Positions 7,575-16,651 of a DNA stretch of 64,000 bases are shown one piece after another. This DNA comes from Tessaracoccus flavescens (GTDB taxonomy: Bacteria; Actinomycetota; Actinomycetes; Propionibacteriales; Propionibacteriaceae): contig NZ_CP019607.1 in assembly GCF_001998865.1 (NCBI RefSeq), positions 1,116,001 through 1,180,000 on the forward strand, in the 5' to 3' direction. The translations under genes and the position numbers were made by a program. Under the pieces are notes generated by a model that was not told the origin of the DNA, did no database searches, and saw only the letters and a list, made by a program, of their open reading frames with translations. Position 1 is the first letter of the stretch. Each line of letters begins with the position of its first letter.

Positions 7575-8378
7575 ATGAGCCAGGTCACCGCCGTCCTCGA
7601 AGAACTGCAGAGGACAACGCCGTTGGTGCACTGCATGACCAACACCGTCGTGCCGGAGGTGACGGCCAACGTGCTGCTCGCCATCGGCGCGGCACCGGCC
7701 ATGATTGACCTGCCGGAGGAGGCCGAGATCTTCGCGGGCATCGCCTCGGCCCTTCTGGTCAACGTCGGCAACGGCTCCGCCGAACAGCATGCGGGCATGC
7801 GCCGGGCCGCGCCTGCCGCCGTCGCCGCGGGGAAGCCGTGGGTGCTCGACCCGGTCGCCGTCGGAGCCCTCCCCGTGCGGACGGCTCTGGCCCGGGACCT
7901 CCTCGCCGACCGGCCCACCGCCATCCGAGGCAACGCCTCCGAGATCCTCGGCCTCGCAGGCACGAGCTCAGGTGGGCGAGGCGTCGACTCGACGGACGAG
8001 GCCGAGGCGGCGCTCGACACGGCCCGTCAGCTCGCCGGCGACACCGGCGCGATAATCGCCGTCTCCGGTCCGGTCGACCTGGTCGTCTCCGCAGGCCGGG
8101 TCACCCGCATCGACGGCGGAAGCGCCATGATGCCGCTGGTGATCGGCACCGGCTGTGCCCTCGGCGCGACCGTCGCCGCCTGTCTCGGGGCGGCCCGCCC
8201 GGCCGGCCTGGACGAGCATGACGCGGTCGTCGCCGCCCATGCCCTCTTCGGCATGGCAGGCAGGATCGCCGGCCACGAGGCGGTCTCGCCCGGCTCGTTC
8301 CGGACGGCGTGGATCGACGCGCTGCACGGCTGGAAGCCCGGCGACATCGGTCAGTGGACCACGATCACGGAGGCGTGA
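7575..8378 (+). CDS. thiM: Hydroxyethylthiazole kinase
   Basis: A 267 aa ribokinase-fold kinase that phosphorylates 4-methyl-5-(2-hydroxyethyl)thiazole to rescue the thiazole half of thiamin. Family marks are PLVHCMTNTVVPEVTANVLLAIGAAPAM at the start, WVLDPVAVG and AIRGNASEI in the middle, and the anion hole GTGCALGATVAA near residue 193. It is the first gene after the TPP riboswitch; ATG 7575 lies right behind the switch's closing helix. thiE begins immediately after its stop. A normal length and no odd features. Confidence 0.95.
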   Translation: MSQVTAVLEELQRTTPLVHCMTNTVVPEVTANVLLAIGAAPAMIDLPEEAEIFAGIASALLVNVGNGSAEQHAGMRRAAPAAVAAGKPWVLDPVAVGALPVRTALARDLLADRPTAIRGNASEILGLAGTSSGGRGVDSTDEAEAALDTARQLAGDTGAIIAVSGPVDLVVSAGRVTRIDGGSAMMPLVIGTGCALGATVAACLGAARPAGLDEHDAVVAAHALFGMAGRIAGHEAVSPGSFRTAWIDALHGWKPGDIGQWTTITEA

Positions 8379-9056
8379 ATGCAGGCGAGACCTGATGAGG
8401 CCGCGAAGATCGACTGGCGGCTCTACTTCGTCACGGACACCGCGCTGTGCGGCGGCCCCGACCGCGTCGCACACGTCGTCGAGCAGGCCGTCCTCGGCGG
8501 CGCCGGAGTCATCCAGATCCGCGACAAGACCATGACCGACGACGAGTTCGCCCAGCTCACCCGCGACTGCATCCTTGCCACCGACCGCGCCTTCGACGCC
8601 ACCGGCCGCAGGGCGGCGGTGTTCGTCAACGACCGGCTCTCCATCGCCGACCGGTTCGGGCTGCACCTGCACCTGGGGCAGAGCGACGGCGATCCCGAAC
8701 ACGCGCGCCACGTGATGGGCGAGGACACCCTGATCGGGCTGTCCATCTCCAACGACGACCAGCTGGCCGCCGAGCTCGCCGACCCGACGGCCGACGTGCT
8801 CGGCATCTCCCCCGTGTGGGCGACGCCGACGAAGAAGGACACCGACCCCGCACTCGGCCTCGACGGCGCCCGCCGGATCGTGCACACCACCGCCGGGCGC
8901 GCCGTCACCGTCGGCATCGGCGGCATCAACCTCGACAACGCGGCCGACGTGATCGCGACCGGGGTGGACGGCATCTGCGTCGTCTCCGCGATCGCCGCCG
9001 CGCAGGCCCCACGGGCGGCCGCCGCCCGACTTCTCTCCCAGTGGAGGACCTCATGA
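8379..9056 (+). CDS. thiE: Thiamine-phosphate synthase
   Basis: A 225 aa TIM-barrel enzyme joining HMP-pyrophosphate and thiazole phosphate into thiamin monophosphate. Visible family blocks: GGAGVIQIRDKTMTDDEF (pyrophosphate binding), VFVNDRLSIADRFGLHLHLGQSD, GLSISNDDQ and the phosphate loop VTVGIGGINLDNAADVI. The gene starts directly after the thiM stop and overlaps thiD by ATGA. It completes the joining step for the two salvaged moieties made by ThiM and ThiD. Confidence 0.95.
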   Translation: MQARPDEAAKIDWRLYFVTDTALCGGPDRVAHVVEQAVLGGAGVIQIRDKTMTDDEFAQLTRDCILATDRAFDATGRRAAVFVNDRLSIADRFGLHLHLGQSDGDPEHARHVMGEDTLIGLSISNDDQLAAELADPTADVLGISPVWATPTKKDTDPALGLDGARRIVHTTAGRAVTVGIGGINLDNAADVIATGVDGICVVSAIAAAQAPRAAAARLLSQWRTS

Positions 9057-9922
9057 ACCCAGCCATCGCGCTCAGCATCGCCGGCTCCGACCCGAGCGGC
9101 GGCGCAGGCATCCAGGCCGACCTCAAGACGTTCACCGCGCTCGGCGTCTACGGCGCGGCCGCCCTCGCCGGGCTCACCGTGCAGAACACCCAGGGCGTGC
9201 TCGCGGCCCACCCAGTCGACCCGGACCTCGTCCGCGACCAGATCGTCGCCATCATCGACGACCTCCCCGTCGCCGCGACGAAGCTCGGCATGCTCTCCGA
9301 CGCAGCGGTCGCCTCGACCGTTGCCGACCTGCTCGAACGGCGGAGGGCCGACTTCGGCCTGGTCATCCTCGACCCGGTCATGGTCGCCACCTCTGGGGAC
9401 AAGCTGCTGCGTGACGACGCGATCGCCACCGTCCGCGAACGGCTACTGCGGTTGGCCGACGTGGTGACCCCGAACGCCCCCGAGGCCGCCGTCCTGCTCG
9501 GCACCCAGCCCGCCCGCGACACCGACGACCTCACCGCCCAGGCGCTCGCCCTGCGCGAGCTCGGCGCCCGTGCCGCCCTCGTCAAGGGTGGCCATCTCGA
9601 AGGCGAGGTGATGACGGACGTCTACGCGACGGCCGATGCCACCTCACTGCTCAGCGGCCCCCGGGTGGAGACCCGCAACACCCACGGCACGGGCTGCACC
9701 CTCAGCTCCGCCATCGCCGCCTGTGCCGCACGACGCGGCCACACCATCGCCTCCGGGGTCTCCCTCGAGGCCGTCGAGGAGGCCCGCGACTACCTGCTGC
9801 GCGCCATCGCCTCCGGCGCTCGCTGGCGGCTGAGCCGGAGCCCGGAGACGGGGCACGGTCCGGTCGACCATCTGGTCGGCCGCTCGGAGCTCGGCTTCGA
9901 GTCGTTCGAGGTGAGGCTGTGA
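9053..9922 (+). CDS. thiD: Hydroxymethylpyrimidine/phosphomethylpyrimidine kinase
   Basis: A 289 aa ribokinase-family enzyme that phosphorylates HMP twice to HMP-PP. It opens with SIAGSDPSGGAGIQADLKTF, carries VILDPVMVATSGDKLL, TPNAPEAAVLL and LVKGGHLEG, and has the catalytic anion hole NTHGTGCTLSSAIA with the general-base Cys-containing loop. A tail of about 25 residues after the kinase core (GHGPVDHLVG...) is usual in the family. ATG 9053 overlaps the thiE stop, and its own stop overlaps the tenA GTG, so thiM-thiE-thiD-tenA is one tightly coupled operon. Confidence 0.95.
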   Translation: MNPAIALSIAGSDPSGGAGIQADLKTFTALGVYGAAALAGLTVQNTQGVLAAHPVDPDLVRDQIVAIIDDLPVAATKLGMLSDAAVASTVADLLERRRADFGLVILDPVMVATSGDKLLRDDAIATVRERLLRLADVVTPNAPEAAVLLGTQPARDTDDLTAQALALRELGARAALVKGGHLEGEVMTDVYATADATSLLSGPRVETRNTHGTGCTLSSAIAACAARRGHTIASGVSLEAVEEARDYLLRAIASGARWRLSRSPETGHGPVDHLVGRSELGFESFEVRL

Positions 9923-10602
9923 CCTGGACCACCCGCTCCTTCAGCCGCCGCGTCTGGGAGGAGACGGAGCCTACCCGTCGGGCGATCGACGCCCTCCCTC
10001 TCCTCGCAGAACTCGCCGACGGCTCGCTCGAGCCCCACCGCTTCGCCGAGTACCTCGCGCAGGACGACTTCTACCTGCGCGGCTACGCGCGCGCACTCGC
10101 CATGCTCGCCACAAGGGCACCGACTGCGGAGGCGTCGGCCTTCTGGGCCGTGAGCGCGAGCGGCGCCGTCGCGGCCGAGGTCGACCTGCACGCCACACTG
10201 ATGGCCGATCCCCGTCTCGCCGGTCAGCCGCGCGCCGCAGCCGCCTCCCCCACGACGCGCGCCTACGTGAACCTGCTCCAGACGGCGGCGGCCTACGAGC
10301 CCTACGCCGTCGGGGTCGCGGCCGTGCTGCCCTGCTACTGGGTCTACGCCGACGTCGGCGAACGGCTCGCCGGGACGGCGGCGACGATCGCCGAGCATCC
10401 GTACGGAGCATGGGCGGCCGCCTACGACGACCCGGCCTTCCGCGAGGCGACGGTGACCGCCATCTCGTTGATGGACGACGCGGCCGAGGCGGCCGACGAC
10501 CAGACCCGCGACGCCATGGCGGAGATCTTCGCCGCCGCCACCTGGTACGAGCACGAGTTCTGGGCGCGCTCCTATGCGCTGGAAGCGTGGCCGCTGCCCT
10601 GA
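9919..10602 (+). CDS. tenA: TenA family protein (aminopyrimidine aminohydrolase/thiaminase II)
   Basis: A 227 aa all-helical TenA protein. The active-site Cys is present in AVLPCYWVY (near residue 139), together with YLAQDDFYLRGYARALA and the C-terminal WYEHEFWARSY with its catalytic Glu. With that Cys it belongs to the TenA-C type that hydrolyses aminomethyl-HMP from degraded thiamin to HMP, feeding ThiD. It starts with GTG overlapping the thiD stop (GTGA). Together with thiM, thiE and thiD it makes a salvage-only set, without thiC or thiazole synthesis genes here. Confidence 0.9.
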   Translation: MTWTTRSFSRRVWEETEPTRRAIDALPLLAELADGSLEPHRFAEYLAQDDFYLRGYARALAMLATRAPTAEASAFWAVSASGAVAAEVDLHATLMADPRLAGQPRAAAASPTTRAYVNLLQTAAAYEPYAVGVAAVLPCYWVYADVGERLAGTAATIAEHPYGAWAAAYDDPAFREATVTAISLMDDAAEAADDQTRDAMAEIFAAATWYEHEFWARSYALEAWPLP

Positions 10603-10605
10603 GCC

Positions 10606-10890
10606 TCAGCAGCCGTCGTAGGACACCTCGTCGGTGAACGGTCCGGCCGAGATCTCCACGACCTCGTCGCCCGGCTTCGGCGCCTGGAGCGGGGCGTGCC
10701 AGCGACCGCCGTGGCCGTCGGGGCCGCCCTCGACCCGGAACAGCAGTTCGCGGCCGCCGGAGCGGACCGAGCCAAAGTACTGGGTGACGCCGTAGTTGTC
10801 CTTCGCGACGGTGCGGAAGGCCGACCCGTACAGGGCGCGCCACTGCCGTCAGCATCCCCCGGAGCCGCTTGGTCCCATGTCATCCCCCTT
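10606..10890 (-). pseudogene. Decayed C-terminal fragment of a secreted-type protein, copy 1
   Basis: Reading leftward from about 10842 gives WRALYGSAFRTVAKDNYGVTQYFGS and continues to FTDEVSYDGC and a stop at 10606-10608. The same sequence recurs in the fragment at 11064-11434 (ALYGSAF, NYGVTQY, GSV, REL-FRV, final GC), so the two are paralogues. Upstream the match continues only in another frame (GMLTA), then hits stops, and no start codon or signal peptide is present. I do not recognise the family. It lies three bases after the tenA stop. Confidence 0.6.
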
Positions 10891-11013
10891 AGACGATGGC
10901 CACGACGATGCCACGTCGCGTCGCGTCACGAACCGGAAAACCGGTAGTCAGGAGGAAAGTGAGTCCCGGCATGAGACGCAGGTGCCACTCCGGTCCGGTC
11001 ACCAGGCAAGGGT

Positions 11014-11050
11014 CGAGGGCGGCCGCACGACCTGCGCGCGACCGCCCTCG
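11014..11050 (-). terminator. Inverted repeat downstream of pseudogene copy 2
   Basis: Nine-base arms CGAGGGCGG (11014-11022) and CCGCCCTCG (11042-11050) with a 19-base loop, placed 13 bases beyond the stop codon of the second fragment. It could be that gene's old terminator; there is no T tract. Confidence 0.4.
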
Positions 11051-11063
11051 GATGGCTTCGGGA

Positions 11064-11520
11064 TCAGCAGCCGCCGTGGCTGACGTCGGTCAGGTAGTTC
11101 TGGGAGGTGATCTCGATCACCTTGTCGGAGTCCTTCAGCGGGGTGCTCGGCGTGGGCGTCGCCTCGGCCGTCGACGCGGAACATGAGTTCGCGGTCGCCG
11201 ACCTTCACAGAGCCGAGGTACTGCGTGACGCCGTAGTTGGTCTTCTTGACGACCTTGAACGCCGACCCGTAGAGGGCCTTGAACTGGCCGATGGTCATGC
11301 CCGCGTGGGCTCCCTTGTCGGTCATGATCTTCGGGTTCGTCACCGCGACGTCGCCTGCGATGTCGATCACCGCGACCCCCAGCCCGCTGAGCAGGTCGCT
11401 GTTGCCGTAGTGCTGGGCCACGCCGAAATTGGTCTTGGTCCGCGAAGCGGACCAGGTTGTCGAACACGAACCCCTTCTTCGTCACGAGCGGACGATCTGG
11501 TTGCACGTTTTCTGCAGAAC
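11064..11520 (-). pseudogene. Frameshifted remnant of a secreted-type protein, copy 2
   Basis: The best part reads TNFGVAQHYGNSDLLSGLG, then VAVTNPKIMTDKGAHAGMTIG and FKALYGSAFKVVKKTNYGVT up to RELMFRVDG, shifts by one base near 11165-11172, and ends EITSQNYLTDVSHGGC with a stop at 11064-11066. Upstream (about 11440-11520) another frame reads KKGFVFDNLVRF, which resembles the last residues of the truncated protein at 37258 (QKWVFNNIVMF). No intact start is present. The stretch is therefore a mix of paralogue fragments in decay, or it contains assembly errors; function unknown. Confidence 0.55.
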
Positions 11521-11600
11521 ACGGGGCTTTCCCGCTCCCGGACGTCTCGTGACACGCCCCGGTATGGACCAGATTGGATCGTGCCAATTACTCTAAGGGC

Positions 11601-14162
11601 ATGCCAGAGATTGAGCAGCCGGTCGGGACGACGCTTCCGGCCGACGAGACCCCGAACACCGACACCCGCAGCTTCGGCCCAGCGTCGACACCGACCCACC
11701 CCTTGGCGACAGCGCCGGTGGGCATGCCCTCGCATTCGGTCGACGGATTCGTGCGCGAATTCCTCCATGAACTGAACACGAACCAGGGGGTGACGCTTTC
11801 CCGCTCGAGCGTCAACGACCAGTACCTCGCGCTCGCGAGCACCGTCAAGAACTACCTGATGGCGCGCTGGCTCGAGACCGGCCGCAAGACCCGCGAGGCG
11901 AAGGCGAAGACGATCGGCTACCTGTCGGCCGAATACCTGCTCGGGCGCCAGCTCGGCAACGCCCTTCTCGCGACCGACCTGAACGAGGTCGCGAGCAAGG
12001 GCCTCGAACTGTGCGGCCTCGACCTCGCCACCCTCCGCGCGCAGGAGGTCGAGCCCGGCCTCGGCAACGGTGGCCTCGGTCGCCTCGCCGCGTGCTTCAT
12101 CGACTCCCTCGCGACGATGGACGTCCCGTGCATCGGCTACGGCATCCGTTACGAGTACGGCATCTTCCGCCAGACCTTCGTGGACGGACGCCAGGTCGAG
12201 CAGCCCGACACGTGGCTCGCGCTCGGCTCCCCCTGGGAGTTCCCGCACCCGGAGGCCTCCGTCCAGGTGAACTTCGGCGGTCACACCGAGAAGGCGACCG
12301 GTGCCGACGGCAAGGAGCGCACGCGCTGGGTCCCGGCGTGGAACGTGCTGGGCGTGCCCTACAACTACATGGTCCCCGGCTACCTGAACGGCCGCGTGAA
12401 CACGCTGCGCCTCTGGTCGGCCCAGGCGACGAAGGCCTTCGACCTGCAGATCTTCAACTCCGGCGACTACGCGCAGGCCGTCCGGGCGCAGACCTTCGCC
12501 GAGAACATCTCGAAGGTGCTCTACCCGGAGGACTCGACCCCGCAGGGCAAGGAGCTGCGCCTCCAGCAGCAGTACTTCTTCGTGGCCTGCTCGCTGCGCG
12601 ACTTCATCGACAACGAGCTCGAGGAGGACTTCGACCTCCACAACCTGCCAGAGCGGATCACCTACCAGCTCAACGACACCCACCCGGTGATCGCCGTTCC
12701 TGAGCTGATGCGGCTCCTGATCGACGAGCACGACTTCGCGTGGGACGAGGCGTGGGAGGTCACCCGTCATTGCTTCAACTACACGTGTCACACGCTGCTT
12801 CCCGAGGCTCTCGAGGTGTGGCCGACCGAGCTGCTCGGTCGCCTGCTCCCGCGCCACCTGGAGATCATCTACCAGATCAACGAGGAGTTCCTCGACGACG
12901 TGCGCGAGGCGTTCCCCGGTGACGAGATCCGCGCCCGCCGCATGTCGATGATCGCGGAACACCCCGAGCGAGGCGTCCGGATGGCCTACCTGGCCACCGT
13001 CGCGGCGAGCAAGGTCAACGGCGTCGCCGAGCTGCACTCGCAGCTGCTTCGCGACAAGGTGCTGCCCGACTTCTCCGAGCTGTGGCCGGACAAGTTCACC
13101 AACGTGACCAATGGCGTCACCCCGCGCCGCTTCGTGAAGCTGGCCAACCCGCGCCTCTCCGACCTGATCTCCGACGCCATCGGCTCTGGCTGGGTCACCG
13201 ACCTCGAGCGGCTCAAGGAGCTGGAGCCCTACGCGGACGACCCGGAGTTCAAGGAGAAGTTCCGCGAGGTCAAGGCGGCCAACAAGACCCGCCTGACCAC
13301 CCTGCTGAAGGCGCGCGACGGCATCGAACTGCCCGACGGCCATCTGCTCGACGTGATGGTCAAGCGGCTCCACGAGTACAAGCGCCAGTCGCTGAAGCTG
13401 CTGCACATCGTCAGCCTGTACGAGCAGGTCACCTCGGGGAAGCTCTCGGCCTCCGACCTGACGCCGCGCACCGTCGTGTTCGGCGCGAAGGCGGCCCCCG
13501 GCTACAAGATAGCCAAGGACACCATCTACCTGATCAACAAGGTGGCGGCGAAGGTCAACGCGGCCCCCGAGCTCGAGGGACGCCTGAAGGTGGCCTTCCC
13601 GGCCAACTACAACGTCACTCTCGCCGAGGAGCTGATCCCGGCAGCCGACCTGTCCGAGCAGATCTCGCTCGCGGGCATGGAGGCCTCCGGCACCGGCAAC
13701 ATGAAGCTCGCGCTCAACGGCGCGCTCACCATCGGCACGGATGACGGCGCCAACGTCGAGATCCGCCGCCTTGTCGGCGACAAGCACTTCTTCCTGTTCG
13801 GCATGAACGAGCCGCAGGTCGCCGAGCTCAGCGCGAAGGGCTACGACCCGGGCAGCTACTACCAGTCGAACGAGCAGCTTCGCTCGGCGCTGGACCTGAT
13901 CCTCTCGGGCCACTTCTCCGACGGCGACCAGCACCAGTTCGACTCGGTGGTGTTCAACCTGCTCAACGAGGACCGCTTCATGGCGCTGGCCGACTTCCAG
14001 TCCTACATCGACGCCCAGGCGAAGGTCGAGGAGCGCTACGCCGACCAGGAGGCGTGGACCCGCTCCGCGATCCTGAACGTGGCGCGCACCGGCTACTTCA
14101 GCTCGGACCGTGCGATGCGCGACTATCTGCAGCGCATCTGGCACACGACGCCGATGATCTGA
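11601..14162 (+). CDS. glgP: Glycogen/alpha-glucan phosphorylase (GT35)
   Basis: An 853 aa PLP-dependent phosphorylase that releases glucose-1-phosphate from glycogen or maltodextrin ends. Signatures include GYLSAEYLLGRQLGNAL, GLGNGGLGRLAACF, YGIRYEYGIFRQ, NVTNGVTPRRF, VKRLHEYKRQ and EASGTGNMKLALNGA with the PLP lysine K702. The length matches bacterial GlgP. ATG 11601 is preferred over TTG 11574: TACTCT sits six bases upstream of it (leaderless-type spacing) and AAGGG could serve as a weak binding site. A palindrome ATTGG-N6-CCAAT (11573-11588) just upstream could be an operator. It converges on the GH13 gene across a strong terminator. Confidence 0.95.
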   Translation: MPEIEQPVGTTLPADETPNTDTRSFGPASTPTHPLATAPVGMPSHSVDGFVREFLHELNTNQGVTLSRSSVNDQYLALASTVKNYLMARWLETGRKTREAKAKTIGYLSAEYLLGRQLGNALLATDLNEVASKGLELCGLDLATLRAQEVEPGLGNGGLGRLAACFIDSLATMDVPCIGYGIRYEYGIFRQTFVDGRQVEQPDTWLALGSPWEFPHPEASVQVNFGGHTEKATGADGKERTRWVPAWNVLGVPYNYMVPGYLNGRVNTLRLWSAQATKAFDLQIFNSGDYAQAVRAQTFAENISKVLYPEDSTPQGKELRLQQQYFFVACSLRDFIDNELEEDFDLHNLPERITYQLNDTHPVIAVPELMRLLIDEHDFAWDEAWEVTRHCFNYTCHTLLPEALEVWPTELLGRLLPRHLEIIYQINEEFLDDVREAFPGDEIRARRMSMIAEHPERGVRMAYLATVAASKVNGVAELHSQLLRDKVLPDFSELWPDKFTNVTNGVTPRRFVKLANPRLSDLISDAIGSGWVTDLERLKELEPYADDPEFKEKFREVKAANKTRLTTLLKARDGIELPDGHLLDVMVKRLHEYKRQSLKLLHIVSLYEQVTSGKLSASDLTPRTVVFGAKAAPGYKIAKDTIYLINKVAAKVNAAPELEGRLKVAFPANYNVTLAEELIPAADLSEQISLAGMEASGTGNMKLALNGALTIGTDDGANVEIRRLVGDKHFFLFGMNEPQVAELSAKGYDPGSYYQSNEQLRSALDLILSGHFSDGDQHQFDSVVFNLLNEDRFMALADFQSYIDAQAKVEERYADQEAWTRSAILNVARTGYFSSDRAMRDYLQRIWHTTPMI

Positions 14163-14176
14163 TCCGTCACACACAG

Positions 14177-14212
14177 AACCGGGCCGTCACCCTGCTGGGT
14201 GGCGGCCCGGTT
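14177..14212. terminator. Bidirectional terminator between glgP and the GH13 gene
   Basis: A 16-base stem (14177-14192 with 14197-14212, one G-T pair) and a TGCT loop lie between the two convergent stop codons. The stem is flanked by AA on one side and TT on the other, so it can work from either direction. Confidence 0.85.
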
Positions 14213-14239
14213 CGTTTCGGGCGGATGACCGACGCTGCG

Positions 14240-16552
14240 TCACTCGGAGGCGGGGACGTCCTTGAGGATCAGCGCCTGGAAGCCGAACGGACGCAGCCGC
14301 ACCTCGAAGCTGCCTGCTTCGCCGTCAGCCTCGACTACCGCGACCTCCTCGGAGGTGCCGAGGTCGACGACGGTCGCACCGGCGGGAAGCTCAGCCGAGC
14401 GGACGACCGAAGCCACGTCGCGCTCGGAGAAGTTGAACACGCTGAGCTGCACGGCGCCGATCGCGAGCCGGTTGACCAGCACGAGGATCGCGTGGTCGTC
14501 GGGCTCGGGCACGTCGAGCAGCGTGCCGGTGGCGATGCCGTGGGCCTCGCGCAGATGCAGCATCGAGGCGAGCCTGCTCGCGAACGAGTCCGGATCCTCG
14601 AGCTGGGCGCCCAGCGGACCGTACAGCGTCCGCGCGCGGGGAAGGCCGGAGGCCGAGCGGGCCGCGTCAGGGTTCGACCCCATCAGGTCGAAGGCGCCAC
14701 GCTCGATCCAGCGGGTGTCTCCTCCGGAGATCAGCTCGGCGACGTCATCCCTGTCGACGGGGAGCGCCCCCACCAGATCCCAACCGGACAGCGCGAACAC
14801 TCCCGGCTGGAGCGCGTTGTAGGCGGCGAGCAGCAGGTGCGCGTCGCGGATCCGGGGCAGGTCCTCGTCGGTGATGGTGCTCAGGTCGGAGATGCCGAGG
14901 CTCGCGGTGATCACCGAGGCCGTCGTCGACGCGATGCCGTTCTGGGTGAAGATCGCGTTGTAGGGCGCGGCCGGGCCGGCGATCCGGCGGCGCAGGTCGT
15001 CGCGGATTTTCTCGGCGAGGTCGGCGCCAAGATAGTCGACGCCCCCGAGCCGGTAGGTGTCGCCGCGGTGCACGGTTGCGAAGTGGACCAGTTCGTAGGT
15101 GAGCTCGTCATGGTTCTGCAGCGCGTGCACCAGCGAGGCCTGGTCGATGCCGATCCCCAACCCCTCGCGCAGCGTCAGCCGCAGGAAACCGGTGTCGGCC
15201 ATGGCGAGCGCGTGCTGGTAGGCGGGGCGGGTGACGAAGTCGTAGGACAGGTCGGGCCCGGCGGCCGAGGTGGCGCGGATGGCATCCATCGACAGGTTCA
15301 ACTCCTGGAAGGTGAAGCCACCCACCTTGCGCACCATCGACCCGATCAGCTGGTTGGCAGCGACGGAGAGCGGGTGGCCCTCCGACCATGCGACGCCACC
15401 CTCGTCGTCCTCGCTTGCGCGTTCGACGCCGAGGAAGCCGTTGGCGTCGAGCCGCAGCCCGCCCGCGCCGAGGTCGGTCAGGGCGTGCAGGGCGTCGCCC
15501 ATCACCAGCCGCATGCCCGCGAAGGTCGGGTCGAGCCAGTTGATCGACGGCTGCCCGTCCTTGAAGTAGTGCAGGTAGACCCAGCGGTGCGGTTCGCCGT
15601 CGGTGTCGAGCACCTCCGCCGTCGCCGACCAGTTGGTCTCCTTCACCCCCGGCTCGTAGAAGATGACGCGCTGCAGCTCGCCGATGATGTAGCCGGCGTC
15701 CTTCAGGCGACGCTCGGCCTCCGCGTCGAGGTTGACCGAGTCGCGGCCCGGCGGCACCTCGGGCAGCAGGTGCCAGGCCTCCTGCGGGATGTCGATCATG
15801 TGGTAGACGCCGGGGTAGTCGCGGTAGTTCATCTCGGCGAGCCGGAAGTCGGCGCCCTTGCCCGTGTGGGCAGGGACGAGGTCGTCGATGACGGTGCCGC
15901 CGTGGGCCGCCGCGGAGGCATGCATGGAGCGGTAGTCGTCCTCGTTGCCGAAGAGTGGGTCGATGGTCATCGAGATCCGGTCGAAGTGGCCGTCGATCGA
16001 CGGCGTCTGCTTCCAGCCGGAGATGCCTCCGGCGAGCTTGACGGGGCCCGTGTGCACGGCGCGGATGCCGATCCGCGCGAAGGCAGACCACAGCGCCTCG
16101 GAGCCGAGGCCCGCGAGGAAGGACTCGCCGTCGCCGGTGATCTGCGAGAGCGGATAGGCGGTGAACCACACCGACGCCGTGTCGACGGCGCCGCGCGGGT
16201 GGGGACTGGCGTAGGCCTGGCTCCACATCTCCGGCTGCCCGGAGAGCTGGCGCGCCATCGTCTTGGCGTCGCCCAGCATGGAGTGGTTGACCAGCCACTC
16301 AACATAGGCCTTGTTGGTGGCCACCGGCTCGAACGGAGGGGTGAGGGAGCCGGTGAAGGAGAGCCGACGACGGGCCTTCGGCCTCAGGCTGCGGGGCCTC
16401 GCCGGGTAGAAGGCCTCGTCGAAGTTGACCTCATGCTCGACGGCCTCGGCCACCGCGGGGTACGTGTCCGCGACGCCCGGGGCGGGGATCGGGATCGTGT
16501 CGGTGTAAGGCTCGTGCTCTTCGATCGGCTCGCTCAACTCAGGTCCTTCCAT
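14240..16552 (-). CDS. GH13 alpha-amylase family enzyme, trehalose synthase (maltose glucosyltransferase)-like
   Basis: A protein of about 770 aa with the GH13 barrel. The catalytic nucleophile is in [10 protein letters not shown], the acid in FTFQELNLS and the third acid in [26 protein letters not shown] is the first conserved region. The insert and C-terminal domain (FNFSERDV..., ending [10 protein letters not shown]) fit the actinobacterial trehalose-synthase group that interconverts maltose and trehalose, though a related amylase activity cannot be excluded. ATG 16552 was chosen as start; a GTG at 16597 with AAGG five bases upstream is an alternative. Its convergent neighbour is glgP, in keeping with glycogen/trehalose turnover. 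Confidence 0.75.
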   Translation of the reverse strand: MEGPELSEPIEEHEPYTDTIPIPAPGVADTYPAVAEAVEHEVNFDEAFYPARPRSLRPKARRRLSFTGSLTPPFEPVATNKAYVEWLVNHSMLGDAKTMARQLSGQPEMWSQAYASPHPRGAVDTASVWFTAYPLSQITGDGESFLAGLGSEALWSAFARIGIRAVHTGPVKLAGGISGWKQTPSIDGHFDRISMTIDPLFGNEDDYRSMHASAAAHGGTVIDDLVPAHTGKGADFRLAEMNYRDYPGVYHMIDIPQEAWHLLPEVPPGRDSVNLDAEAERRLKDAGYIIGELQRVIFYEPGVKETNWSATAEVLDTDGEPHRWVYLHYFKDGQPSINWLDPTFAGMRLVMGDALHALTDLGAGGLRLDANGFLGVERASEDDEGGVAWSEGHPLSVAANQLIGSMVRKVGGFTFQELNLSMDAIRATSAAGPDLSYDFVTRPAYQHALAMADTGFLRLTLREGLGIGIDQASLVHALQNHDELTYELVHFATVHRGDTYRLGGVDYLGADLAEKIRDDLRRRIAGPAAPYNAIFTQNGIASTTASVITASLGISDLSTITDEDLPRIRDAHLLLAAYNALQPGVFALSGWDLVGALPVDRDDVAELISGGDTRWIERGAFDLMGSNPDAARSASGLPRARTLYGPLGAQLEDPDSFASRLASMLHLREAHGIATGTLLDVPEPDDHAILVLVNRLAIGAVQLSVFNFSERDVASVVRSAELPAGATVVDLGTSEEVAVVEADGEAGSFEVRLRPFGFQALILKDVPASE

Positions 16553-16651
16553 TCCGTCTGGAACCAGCCTATGGCCTCGTGGCCGAGGTTGAGCCACCAG
16601 CCTTGAAGGATCAGGGATGCCGAAGGCGACGTCGTCGAGACGATCGGCTGA

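Noticed and set aside
10572..10883. 103-codon minus-strand frame after tenA
   Set aside because: Ser/Arg/Thr-rich shadow; the homologous reading of this stretch lies in another frame, in the decayed fragment ending at 10606.
11367..14174. 935-codon minus-strand frame across glgP
   Set aside because: Antisense to a clear glycogen phosphorylase; no ribosome-binding site or domain.
14054..16606. 850-codon plus-strand frame opposite the GH13 enzyme
   Set aside because: Shadow of the GH13 gene, with a Val/Gly/Arg/Asp-rich composition typical of antisense frames in high-GC DNA.
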